A DNA stretch of 57,664 nt from Azospirillum melinis (GTDB lineage Bacteria > Pseudomonadota > Alphaproteobacteria > Azospirillales > Azospirillaceae): positions 1 to 57,664 of the forward strand of contig NZ_WHOS01000046.1 of NCBI RefSeq assembly GCF_013340935.1, read 5' to 3'. The position numbers were made by a program, and so were the translations under genes. The notes below the pieces were generated by a model, which had not been told where the DNA came from, made no database searches, and worked only from the letters and a program-made list of their open reading frames with translations. How positions within the stretch are numbered: position 1 is the stretch's first letter; each line of letters begins with the position of its first letter. Below are positions 8,430-16,556 of this stretch, piece after piece.

Positions 8430-9568
8430 GCCTTGCTCCCCAGCTTGGCGCCGGACGCGCTGCTCCTGTCGGACGCCGCGCGCGCCCGCGGCCGTTTCAG
8501 CCAGACGACGAAGCCGGTCACCGTCACCACGCCGGTGACGATGGTGAACAGCGCCCAGATGATCTGCAACGGCAGCCCGCCGTAATCGCCGAAATGGAAC
8601 GGCCCCGACAGCATCAGCACCGTCATGTACCAGGGCGTGCCGGCCGCCTCGGCGACCACGCCGGTCTCGGCATCGACCAGGGCGACGCTGAGCAGCCGCT
8701 GCGTCAGTTCGGTGTGGCCGCGCACCAGCACGCTGAAATGGCGGCTGCCGGCATATTCGTTGCCGGGATAGGCGATGAAGGCGAGGTCCTTGCCGGGGAA
8801 GGCGGCCAGCCCGGCCGCGGCCACCTGGTCGATGGGCACCGCCGGTCCCGTCATCGGTTCCGGATGGCGGGCGGTCATCGCCGCCAGCTCGGTCTTCTGC
8901 CAATAGCCGGTGATCAGCGGCGAGAAGGACAGGATGGCGCCGGTCAGCCCGACGACGAAGGCCCAGACCAGCGTCGCCACGCCGAACAGATTGTGCAGGT
9001 CGATGTTGCCGATGCGCGTCCCCCGGCCGAAGCGCAGGATGCCGAAGGCCAGCTTCTTCATGAAGGGGCCGTAGACGACCAGCCCGCTGACCGTGCTGAC
9101 CACGAACAGCAGCCCCATCACCCCGACGAACATCTGGCCGGCGAAGCCGGTGAACAGGTCGACATGCAGCTTCAAAAGGAAGCCGACCAGCGTCTCCTCC
9201 GGCTGCTTCAGCATCTGGTTGGCCCCGGTGAAGCCGTTCAGCACCACCCAGCGCCCCAGATCGAAACCGCTCTCCTCCGGCTTGCCCAGATAGATGTAGT
9301 TGACCGCCTTGTCCTCCGGATCGAAGGACAGCATCTTCGGCACCAGCGTCGGGTCGGCCTTCTGCGCGATGTCGACCAGCGACTGGAGCGGCAGGCGGGC
9401 CTGCCCCTCCGTGTAGCTGCTGTCGAGATCCTCCCCCATCAGATGCTGGATCTCGTGGTGGAACACCAGGATCAGCCCGGTCACGCAGAGGATCAGCAGG
9501 TTCGCCGAACAGATCAGGCTGGTCCAGCGGTGGACGAGGCGCCAGCCCCGCAGGCTCGCAGGCGTCAT
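8426..9568 (-). CDS. PepSY-associated TM-helix protein, siderophore-iron reductase-like
   Basis: Inner-membrane protein of about 380 aa with the PepSY_TM pattern: helix 1 after LVHRWTSLICSANLLILCVT, a periplasmic domain, then further helices including LHVDLFTGFAGQMFVGVMGL, DLHNLFGVATLVWAFVVGLT and a C-terminal pair. Conserved histidines (HRW, FHHEIQHL, KLHVDL, DLHNLFG) resemble haem-ligand positions in PepSY ferric-siderophore reductases (FoxB/FpvG-type). The ATG at 9568 has AAAGGAAG upstream; an upstream TTG in frame is less likely. It lies 40 bp after the TonB receptor in the same operon, fitting iron release from an imported siderophore. Confidence 0.88.
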   Translation of the reverse strand: MTPASLRGWRLVHRWTSLICSANLLILCVTGLILVFHHEIQHLMGEDLDSSYTEGQARLPLQSLVDIAQKADPTLVPKMLSFDPEDKAVNYIYLGKPEESGFDLGRWVVLNGFTGANQMLKQPEETLVGFLLKLHVDLFTGFAGQMFVGVMGLLFVVSTVSGLVVYGPFMKKLAFGILRFGRGTRIGNIDLHNLFGVATLVWAFVVGLTGAILSFSPLITGYWQKTELAAMTARHPEPMTGPAVPIDQVAAAGLAAFPGKDLAFIAYPGNEYAGSRHFSVLVRGHTELTQRLLSVALVDAETGVVAEAAGTPWYMTVLMLSGPFHFGDYGGLPLQIIWALFTIVTGVVTVTGFVVWLKRPRARAASDRSSASGAKLGSKA

Positions 9569-9608
9569 GACGGCTTCCTTTGCCAATGGGGAAGGGACGG
9601 CACGGGAT

Positions 9609-11780
9609 TTACCAGCGGTAGCGCAGGCCGGCAGTCACCGTCCGCCGATAGCCGTAGGCGCACCAGTCGCCGTAGTAGCAGGAGGCGACATACTCCTTGT
9701 CGAACAGGTTCTTGCCGTTGACGGTGACCTCCGCCCCCTGGAGCTTGGACGACAGCGCCCCCAGATCGTAGGACACGGTGGCGTCGACCAGGGTGAAGGA
9801 CGGCACCTTGAAGGTGTTGGCCGTGTTGGCCGTGCTGCCGGTGTAGCGCAGGCCGGCGCCGACGCCGAGGCCGGTCAGCGCGGTGCCTTCCGGCATGTGG
9901 TACATCGCCCAGGCCGACGCCTGATGGCGCGGCACCGCGGCCAGGCGCTTGCCCTCCAGCCCGTCATTGTCCTTGGTGTATTTGGTGTCGAGGTAGGTGT
10001 AGGCGCCGATCAGCTCCAGGTCCTTGGTGACGCCGACCTTGGCCTCCAGCTCGACGCCGCGCGACCGCGCCTCGCCGCTCTGGATGGAGAAGCCGGGGTG
10101 GGCGGGGTCGCTGGTCAGCAGGTTGCTGCGGGTCAGGTCGAACGCCGACACGGTGAACAGGCTGTTCAGGCCGGGCGGCTGGTACTTCACACCGACCTCG
10201 TACTGGGTCCCCTCCTCCGGCTTGAAGGGCTTGCCGCCGAAAGCGACGCCGCTGCTGGGCGTGAAGGATTCGGCATAGCTGACATAGGGGGCGATGCCGT
10301 TCTCGAAGACGTAGGTCAGGCCGGCGCGGCCGGTCCAGGCCTGATCGGACTGGGTGCTGCTGCCCGACGCGGTGGTCGAGGTGGTCTTCGCCCAGTCGCG
10401 GCGCCCGGCGACCGTCAGGATGAAGCCGCCCAGCTTCATCTGGTCCTGGAGATAGACGCCGGTCTGGCGACCGTCGATGTCGGTGCGGTAGACCGCCGGC
10501 GGGGTGACGGCGATGCCGTAGACCGGGTTGAAGACGTCGATGGACGGCGCCATCCCGAAGCCGGCGGTGTAATGGCCGTCCAGCCGCTGGTGATCGACGC
10601 CGGCCAGCAGGGTGTGGCCGACCGGGCCGGTGGAGAATCGCCCTTCGATCTGGTTGTCGAAGGCGTAGGCGTTCATCTCCTCCCGCGAGGTGGCGACGCC
10701 GCGGAAGAGGCTGCGGTTGTCGGTGTCGAGGCCGTTGGCGTACAGGCTGTCGTAGGCGACCTTGGCGTTCAGCCAGCGCCCGTTCAGCCGGACGGTCCAA
10801 GCGTCGCCCAGCTTCTTGTCGAAGGCGTAGCCGACCGAGGCCTGACGGCGGTCGAACTTCTCGTAATTCGGGTCGCCGTCATAGAAATCGACCGGGATTT
10901 TGCCCAGCGGGTTCGCCAGCACCGTGCCCTGCGGCGGGATGCCGCCATAGGAGTTGCCCTTCGGGTCATGCTGGTAGAAGCCCAGCAGGGTCAGGCTGGT
11001 TTCGGCATCCGGCCGCCAGGTGAAGGACGGGGCGACGGCGATGCGCTCGTTCTCCGTCATCCGGATCTGGCCGTCCTCGCTGAGGCCGACGGCGGTCAGC
11101 CGGTAGAGGAACTTGCCGTCCTTGTCGATGGGGCCGGAGAAGTCGGCGGTGCCGCGCCAATGGTTGTCGGTGCCGTATTCGACCCCGACCTCGTTCAGCG
11201 CGGTGGCGGTCGGGCGCTTGGAAACCTGATTGAGCAGGCCGCCGGCCTGCGCCTGTCCGTACAGCACGGAGGTCGGGCCCTTCAGCACCTCGGCCCGTTC
11301 CAGCAGATAGGGGTCGACCTGCGAGGCGGCGTAATAGAGCGACTGGAGCTTCAGCCCGTTCAGATAGGTGTCGGCGTCGAAGCCGCGGATCTTCAGCTGG
11401 TCATAGCGGGTCGCCACCGCACCGCGCGTCTCGGCGGTGACGCCGGAGGTGTAGCGCACGATCTGGTTCAGCGTCTGGGCGTTCTGGTCGCGGATCTGGT
11501 CGGCCGGAATGACCGAGATCGACTGCGGCGTCTCGATCAGCGGCGTGTCGGTCTTGGTGCCGGTCGCCTGCTGGTTGGCGACATAGCCGGTGACCGGCGA
11601 CAGCGCCGTCTCCCCCTGCCCGGTCACCGTCACCGCCGGCATCTGCACGGCAGCGCCGTCGGCGCCCTGCGCACCGGCAGTCTGTGCCCCCGCCACTGCC
11701 GGCACCATCAGCCCGCCCAGCACCATGGCGCCGAACGCCGCCCCCCGCGACACCCGGCCGCCGTCCACTCGTCTCTTCAC
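9609..11780 (-). CDS. TonB-dependent siderophore receptor
   Basis: Outer-membrane ferric-siderophore receptor of about 723 aa. It has an N-terminal signal peptide (GAAFGAMVLGGLMVPAVAGAQ), a plug domain (LIETPQSISVIPADQIRDQ, VRYTSGVTAETRGAV, LKIRGFDADTYLNGLK) and a 22-strand-type barrel ending in the aromatic residue of TVTAGLRYRW. PQSISV-type plug wording is typical of the FpvA/FhuE/FoxA siderophore subfamily. I prefer a GTG start at 11780 (VKRRVDGG) with GGGGG upstream, because the upstream ATG at 11810 lies inside a Fur-like box. No siderophore synthesis genes are nearby, so it may take up a foreign siderophore. First gene of an iron operon with PepSY and a small membrane protein. Confidence 0.92.
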   Translation of the reverse strand: MKRRVDGGRVSRGAAFGAMVLGGLMVPAVAGAQTAGAQGADGAAVQMPAVTVTGQGETALSPVTGYVANQQATGTKTDTPLIETPQSISVIPADQIRDQNAQTLNQIVRYTSGVTAETRGAVATRYDQLKIRGFDADTYLNGLKLQSLYYAASQVDPYLLERAEVLKGPTSVLYGQAQAGGLLNQVSKRPTATALNEVGVEYGTDNHWRGTADFSGPIDKDGKFLYRLTAVGLSEDGQIRMTENERIAVAPSFTWRPDAETSLTLLGFYQHDPKGNSYGGIPPQGTVLANPLGKIPVDFYDGDPNYEKFDRRQASVGYAFDKKLGDAWTVRLNGRWLNAKVAYDSLYANGLDTDNRSLFRGVATSREEMNAYAFDNQIEGRFSTGPVGHTLLAGVDHQRLDGHYTAGFGMAPSIDVFNPVYGIAVTPPAVYRTDIDGRQTGVYLQDQMKLGGFILTVAGRRDWAKTTSTTASGSSTQSDQAWTGRAGLTYVFENGIAPYVSYAESFTPSSGVAFGGKPFKPEEGTQYEVGVKYQPPGLNSLFTVSAFDLTRSNLLTSDPAHPGFSIQSGEARSRGVELEAKVGVTKDLELIGAYTYLDTKYTKDNDGLEGKRLAAVPRHQASAWAMYHMPEGTALTGLGVGAGLRYTGSTANTANTFKVPSFTLVDATVSYDLGALSSKLQGAEVTVNGKNLFDKEYVASCYYGDWCAYGYRRTVTAGLRYRW

Positions 11781-11797
11781 GTGATTGCCCCCGGCAC

Positions 11798-11854
11798 GAA
11801 TAAGAATCATTCGCAGTTATCGGCCCTCATAATGCAAATGATTCTTATCTTCAA
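11798..11854 (-). promoter_or_regulatory. Promoter with two Fur-like boxes for the TonB receptor operon
   Basis: On the minus strand TTGAAG (11849-11854), a 17-bp spacer and TATGAG (11826-11831) form a sigma-70-like promoter. An AT-rich dyad (plus strand 11834-11852, containing AAATGATTCTTATCTT) fills the spacer, and a second similar site (11798-11814, GAATAAGAATCATTCGC) lies downstream. Both resemble the Fur consensus, so iron repression is expected. Confidence 0.7.
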
Positions 11855-12051
11855 TGCCTATTCGCGTATGTGACGCGACAATCGCGTTCAACCCGTCTCC
11901 CGCCCTGAAGAGGGCGCTGAGGACCCTCGAAAAAATCTTCGCCGCCCTCCGACGAATCCGCCCCGCCGCCCCGTATCAAGGATGGACAGAAAGACCAAGG
12001 CGGCCGAACACGCCGTCCGGTCGGATGTCGGGACAAGCGTCGGAACAGGTC

Positions 12052-13410
12052 ATGACGATTCGTTGGAAGCCGGTGGTCACCGGCGTTGTTCTTGCCGGAC
12101 TGGTCGGCGGCGTCGGTTACGCGGTTCAGCAGAAGCTGTCCCCTCCGGCGGCGACCCAACCGGGCGGCCCTCCCGGCGGCGGTCCTCCCCCCGGTCCAGG
12201 CGGCCCGCGCAACAGCGTGGTGGCGGTCCAGGCCGGTACCGTGGCGCGCGAGGACGTGCCGATCTGGTTCGACGGCATCGGCACGGTCCAGGCCTTCAAC
12301 AGCGTCACCGTGCGCGCACGCGTCGACGGCGAGCTTCAGCGCGTCTCGCTCCAGGAAGGGCAGCTGGTCAAGGCCGGCGACCTGCTGGCGACCATCGATT
12401 CCCGCCCGCTCCAGGCTCAGCTTGCCCAGGCCCAGGCGAAGAAGGCGCAGGACGAGGCGCAGCTCGCCAACGCGCGGCGCGACCTCGAGCGCAACATGAA
12501 CCTGAAGGAGTTCGCCTCCCGCCAGTCCGTCGACACCCAGCGCGCCCTGGTCGCCCAGTACGAGGCGCAGATCCGTGCCGACGAGGCGGCCATCGAGGCG
12601 GTGCAGGTCCAGCTGAACTACACCACCGTCACCGCGCCGCTCAGCGGCCGCATCGGCCTGCGCAATGTCGACCAGGGCAACGTGGTGCGGGCGAGCGACC
12701 AGAACGGCATCGCCACCATCACGCAGATCCAGCCCATTGCCGTCCTCTTCACCCTGCCGGAAAAGCAGCTCCAGGCGGTGCTCGCCGCCCAGGCGCAAGG
12801 CATGGTGACGGTGGAGGCGCAGGACCGCGAAGGCCGCCGCGTGCTCGACACCGGCAAGCTGTCGGTGGTGGACAATTTGATCGACAGCGGCACCGGCACC
12901 ATCCGGCTCAAGGCCGAGATGCCCAACGACCCGCAGAAGCTGTGGCCCGGCCAGTTCGTCAATGTCCGCCTGCTCTCCACCGTCCGCCGCGGCGCCACCA
13001 CCGTGCCCTCGACCGTGGTGCAGCGCGGCCCCCAGGGCACCTACGCCTATGTGATCAAGGACGATTTGACGGTCGAGCAGCGCCCGATCAAGGTCGCCCG
13101 CCAGGAGGAGACCAAGGCGATCGTCGAGGAGGGCCTGACCCCCGGCGAGCGGGTGGTGGTCGACGGCCAGTACCGTTTGCAGCCCGGCTCCAAGATCCGC
13201 ATCGTCGAGCCCATCGCCTCCGCCGCCCCAACCGGAAGCGCCCCCGCCACCGTCGCACCGGAAGCCGCCCCCGCCAACCGGCCGGCCGGTCAGCCCCAGG
13301 ACCCGGCGGCGCGCGAGGAACGGCGACGCGAGCGCCAGCAGCAGCGCGAAAACAACGGCGGCGCCCCTCCCGGCCAACCCGGACCGCGTGAGGGACGGCA
13401 GCCCTCATGA
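12052..13410 (+). CDS. mdtA: RND efflux periplasmic adaptor, MdtA-like
   Basis: Membrane-fusion protein of about 452 aa linking RND pumps to an outer-membrane channel. It has an N-terminal membrane anchor (VVTGVVLAGLVGGVGYAV), a lipoyl/hairpin region (VTVRARVDGELQRVSLQEGQ, a coiled coil rich in Gln/Ala, then YTTVTAPLSGRIGLRNVDQG), a beta-barrel and a Pro/Arg-rich C-terminal tail. The ATG at 12052 (MTIRWKP) follows GGAACAGG; ATG 12025 is an alternative. Its stop overlaps the first pump gene as ATGA (13407-13410). No TolC-like partner is present in the window. Confidence 0.88.
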   Translation: MTIRWKPVVTGVVLAGLVGGVGYAVQQKLSPPAATQPGGPPGGGPPPGPGGPRNSVVAVQAGTVAREDVPIWFDGIGTVQAFNSVTVRARVDGELQRVSLQEGQLVKAGDLLATIDSRPLQAQLAQAQAKKAQDEAQLANARRDLERNMNLKEFASRQSVDTQRALVAQYEAQIRADEAAIEAVQVQLNYTTVTAPLSGRIGLRNVDQGNVVRASDQNGIATITQIQPIAVLFTLPEKQLQAVLAAQAQGMVTVEAQDREGRRVLDTGKLSVVDNLIDSGTGTIRLKAEMPNDPQKLWPGQFVNVRLLSTVRRGATTVPSTVVQRGPQGTYAYVIKDDLTVEQRPIKVARQEETKAIVEEGLTPGERVVVDGQYRLQPGSKIRIVEPIASAAPTGSAPATVAPEAAPANRPAGQPQDPAAREERRRERQQQRENNGGAPPGQPGPREGRQPS

Positions 13411-16400
13411 ACATCTCCGCCCCCTTCATCCTGCGGCCGGTCGCCACCGGCCTCCTGATGCTGGCGGTGGTGCTGCTGGGCCTGCTGGGCTACAGCACCC
13501 TGCCGATCTCCTCGCTGCCGACGGTCGATTTCCCGACGGTGCGCGTCACCACCCAGCTGCCGGGCGCGGCCCCCGACGTGATGGCCTCCTCGGTCACCGC
13601 ACCGCTGGAACGGCAGCTCGGGCAGATCGCCGGTATCTCCTCGATGGTGTCGACCAGTTCCTTCGGGCTGTCGGTCATCACCCTGCAGTTCGACCTGACC
13701 CGCGACATCGACGCCGCCTCGCAGGACGTGCAGTCGGCGATCAGCGCCGCGTCGGGCACGCTGCCCAAGGGGCTGCCGAACCCGCCGGTCTACGACAAGG
13801 TCAACCCGGCCGACACGCCGGTGATGGTGCTGGCGCTGAGTTCGGACAGCCTGCGGCTGGAAACCGTCAGCGACGCCGCCGACACGCTGCTGGCGCAGAA
13901 GCTGTCCCAGGTCGACGGCGTCGGCTATGTCGGGATCGAGGGGGGCCTGCGCCCCGCCGTCCGCGTGCAGGTCAACCCGGCCGCCGTCGCCGGCCTCGGC
14001 CTGACCTTGGAGGATGTGCGGACCACCATCACCCAGGCCAACGTCAATGCGCCCAAGGGCAGCTTCGACGGCCCGCGCCAATCCTGGTCCATCGGTGTCA
14101 ACGACCAGATCGAGAATGCCGCCGCCTACCGCCCGATCATCGTCGCCTACAAGAATGGCGGCCCGGTGCGGCTGACCGACATCGGCACCGTGGTCGATTC
14201 GGTGGAGAACACCCGGCTCGCCGCGTGGCATGACGGCAAGCCGGCGGTTCTGCTGAACGTGCTGCGCCAGCCCGGCGCCAACATCATCGACACGGTGGAC
14301 CGCATCCACAAGCTGCTGCCCTCGCTCCAGGCCAGCCTGCCGCCGCAGATCCACATGGCGGTGCTGACCGACCGGACGGAGACCATCCGCGCCTCGGTGG
14401 TCGACGTGCAGAAGACGCTGGTGCTGACCGCCGGGCTGGTGGTGCTGGTGATCTTCCTGTTCCTGCGCAAGGCATGGGCGACGGTGATCCCGGCGGCGGC
14501 GCTGCCGCTGTCGCTGATCGGCACCTTCGGCATCATGGCGCTGTGCGGTTTCAGCCTCGACAATCTGTCGCTGATGGCGCTGACCATTGCATCCGGCTTC
14601 GTCGTCGACGACGCCATCGTGATGATCGAGAACATCGTCCGCTACATCGAGAAGGGCGAGAAGCCATTGCCGGCGGCGCTGAAGGGCGCGCGGCAGATCG
14701 GCTTCACCGTGGTGTCGCTGACCCTGTCGCTGATCGCGGTGTTCATTCCGCTGCTGTTCATGGGCGGGGTGGTCGGCCGGCTGTTCCGCGAGTTCGCCAT
14801 CACGCTGTCCATCGCCGTGCTGGTGTCGGCGGTGATCTCGCTGACGCTGACGCCGATGATGTGCGCCCGCCTGCTGAAGGCGGAGGCCGAAACCAAACCC
14901 AACGGCCTGTTCCGCTGGACCGAGCGCGGCTTCGACGCGCTGCTGAACGGCTATGCCGCCTCGCTGCGCTTCGTTCTGCGCCACCAGCCGGCGACCCTGG
15001 TCTTCACCATCGCCACGCTGGCCGCCACCCTCTATCTCTACGACGTGGTGCCCAAGGGCTTCCTGCCGCAGCAGGACACCGGCGTCATCATCGGCGTGAC
15101 CGATGCCGCCCCCTCCATCTCGGTCAAGGCAATGGCGGAGCGCCAGCGCGAGGTCGCCGACATCGTCCGGCGCGACCCCGACGTGGCGGGCGTGGCGAGC
15201 TTCGTCGGCACCGGCACGGTCAACGCCACCACCAACACCGGCAACCTGACCATCGCGCTGAAGCCGCGCGACCAGCGCAGCGCCTCGGCGGAGGAGATCA
15301 TCGCCCGCCTGCGCGCCGCCACCGGCGACCTGAAGGGCGTCTCGCTGTTCATGCAGGCGGTGCAGGACGTGCAGATCGACAGCCGCGTCAGCCGCACGCA
15401 ATACCAGTACGTGTTGCAGGACGCCGACCCGCGCGAACTGGAAAGCTGGACCCCGCGCCTGCTGGAGGCGCTGCGCGCCCGGCCCGAACTGACCGACGTG
15501 GCGACCGACCAGCAGCCGGACGGCTTGCAGGTCTATCTCACCATCGACCGCGACGCCGCCAGCCGCCTGCATGTGCTGCCCCAGGCCATCGACGACACGC
15601 TGTACGACGCCTTCGGCCAGCGTCAGGTCTCGACCATCTACACCCAGACCAACCAGTACCGCGTGATCCTGGAGGTCGAGCCGTCCTTCCAGATGGACCC
15701 GTCGTCCCTGTCGAAGATCTACGTGAAGGCCAGCGGCGGAACGGTGGTGCCGCTGAACGCCATCGTGTCGGTGGAGCGCAAGACCGCGCCCCTGGTCATC
15801 ACCCACCAGGGCCAGTTCCCGTCGGTCACCCTGTCCTTCAACGTGGCGCACGGCGTCTCGCTGGGCGCGGCGGTGGCAGCGATCCAGCAGGCGCGCGACA
15901 GCATCGGCATGCCCGACACCGCGACCGCCCGCTTCGCCGGCACGGCGGCCGAGTTCCGCGCCTCGCTCGACACCCAACCCTGGCTGATCCTGGCGGCGGT
16001 GGTCGCCGTCTATATCGTGCTGGGCGTGCTGTACGAGAGCACGATCCACCCGATCACCATCCTGTCGACCCTGCCGTCCGCCGGCATCGGCGCCCTGCTG
16101 GCGCTGATGGCGACCGGCCACGACCTGTCGCTGATCGCGCTGGTCGGCATCGTGCTGCTGATCGGCATCGTCAAGAAGAATGCCATCATGATGATCGACT
16201 TCGCCCTGGAGGCGGAGCGCAACCAGGGCATGGCGCCGGAACGCTCGATCTACGAGGCCTCGCTCCTGCGCTTCCGCCCGATCATGATGACCACCATGGC
16301 CGCCCTGCTCGGCGCCCTGCCCTTGGCGCTGGAGAACGGCACCGGGTCGGAACTGCGCCGGCCGATGGGCATCGCCATCGTCGGCGGGCTTCTGCTGAGC

Positions 16401-16550
16401 CAGGTTCTGACGCTCTACACCACGCCGGTCGTCTATCTCTACATGGACCGGCTGGGCAGCCGGCTCGGCCGCTGGCTGCGGCCCTGGCGCCGCAAGGAGG
16501 TTGCGGAGCCGGGCAACGACAGCTCGCCCGGCCGGGCGGCGGCGGAGTAG
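13407..16550 (+). CDS. mdtB: RND efflux permease, MdtB-like
   Basis: Inner-membrane proton-driven multidrug pump of 1047 aa, the usual HAE1/AcrB length. N-terminal helix after FILRPVATGLLMLAVVLLGL, two large periplasmic loops, and two membrane bundles. TM4 carries the proton-relay acidic pair (ASGFVVDDAIVMIENIVRYI) and later LIGIVKKNAIMMIDFALEAE. It is translationally coupled to mdtA and followed 6 bp later by a second, different permease, the hallmark of heterotrimeric MdtBC pumps. Confidence 0.93.
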   Translation: MNISAPFILRPVATGLLMLAVVLLGLLGYSTLPISSLPTVDFPTVRVTTQLPGAAPDVMASSVTAPLERQLGQIAGISSMVSTSSFGLSVITLQFDLTRDIDAASQDVQSAISAASGTLPKGLPNPPVYDKVNPADTPVMVLALSSDSLRLETVSDAADTLLAQKLSQVDGVGYVGIEGGLRPAVRVQVNPAAVAGLGLTLEDVRTTITQANVNAPKGSFDGPRQSWSIGVNDQIENAAAYRPIIVAYKNGGPVRLTDIGTVVDSVENTRLAAWHDGKPAVLLNVLRQPGANIIDTVDRIHKLLPSLQASLPPQIHMAVLTDRTETIRASVVDVQKTLVLTAGLVVLVIFLFLRKAWATVIPAAALPLSLIGTFGIMALCGFSLDNLSLMALTIASGFVVDDAIVMIENIVRYIEKGEKPLPAALKGARQIGFTVVSLTLSLIAVFIPLLFMGGVVGRLFREFAITLSIAVLVSAVISLTLTPMMCARLLKAEAETKPNGLFRWTERGFDALLNGYAASLRFVLRHQPATLVFTIATLAATLYLYDVVPKGFLPQQDTGVIIGVTDAAPSISVKAMAERQREVADIVRRDPDVAGVASFVGTGTVNATTNTGNLTIALKPRDQRSASAEEIIARLRAATGDLKGVSLFMQAVQDVQIDSRVSRTQYQYVLQDADPRELESWTPRLLEALRARPELTDVATDQQPDGLQVYLTIDRDAASRLHVLPQAIDDTLYDAFGQRQVSTIYTQTNQYRVILEVEPSFQMDPSSLSKIYVKASGGTVVPLNAIVSVERKTAPLVITHQGQFPSVTLSFNVAHGVSLGAAVAAIQQARDSIGMPDTATARFAGTAAEFRASLDTQPWLILAAVVAVYIVLGVLYESTIHPITILSTLPSAGIGALLALMATGHDLSLIALVGIVLLIGIVKKNAIMMIDFALEAERNQGMAPERSIYEASLLRFRPIMMTTMAALLGALPLALENGTGSELRRPMGIAIVGGLLLSQVLTLYTTPVVYLYMDRLGSRLGRWLRPWRRKEVAEPGNDSSPGRAAAE

Positions 16551-16556
16551 CCGGCC

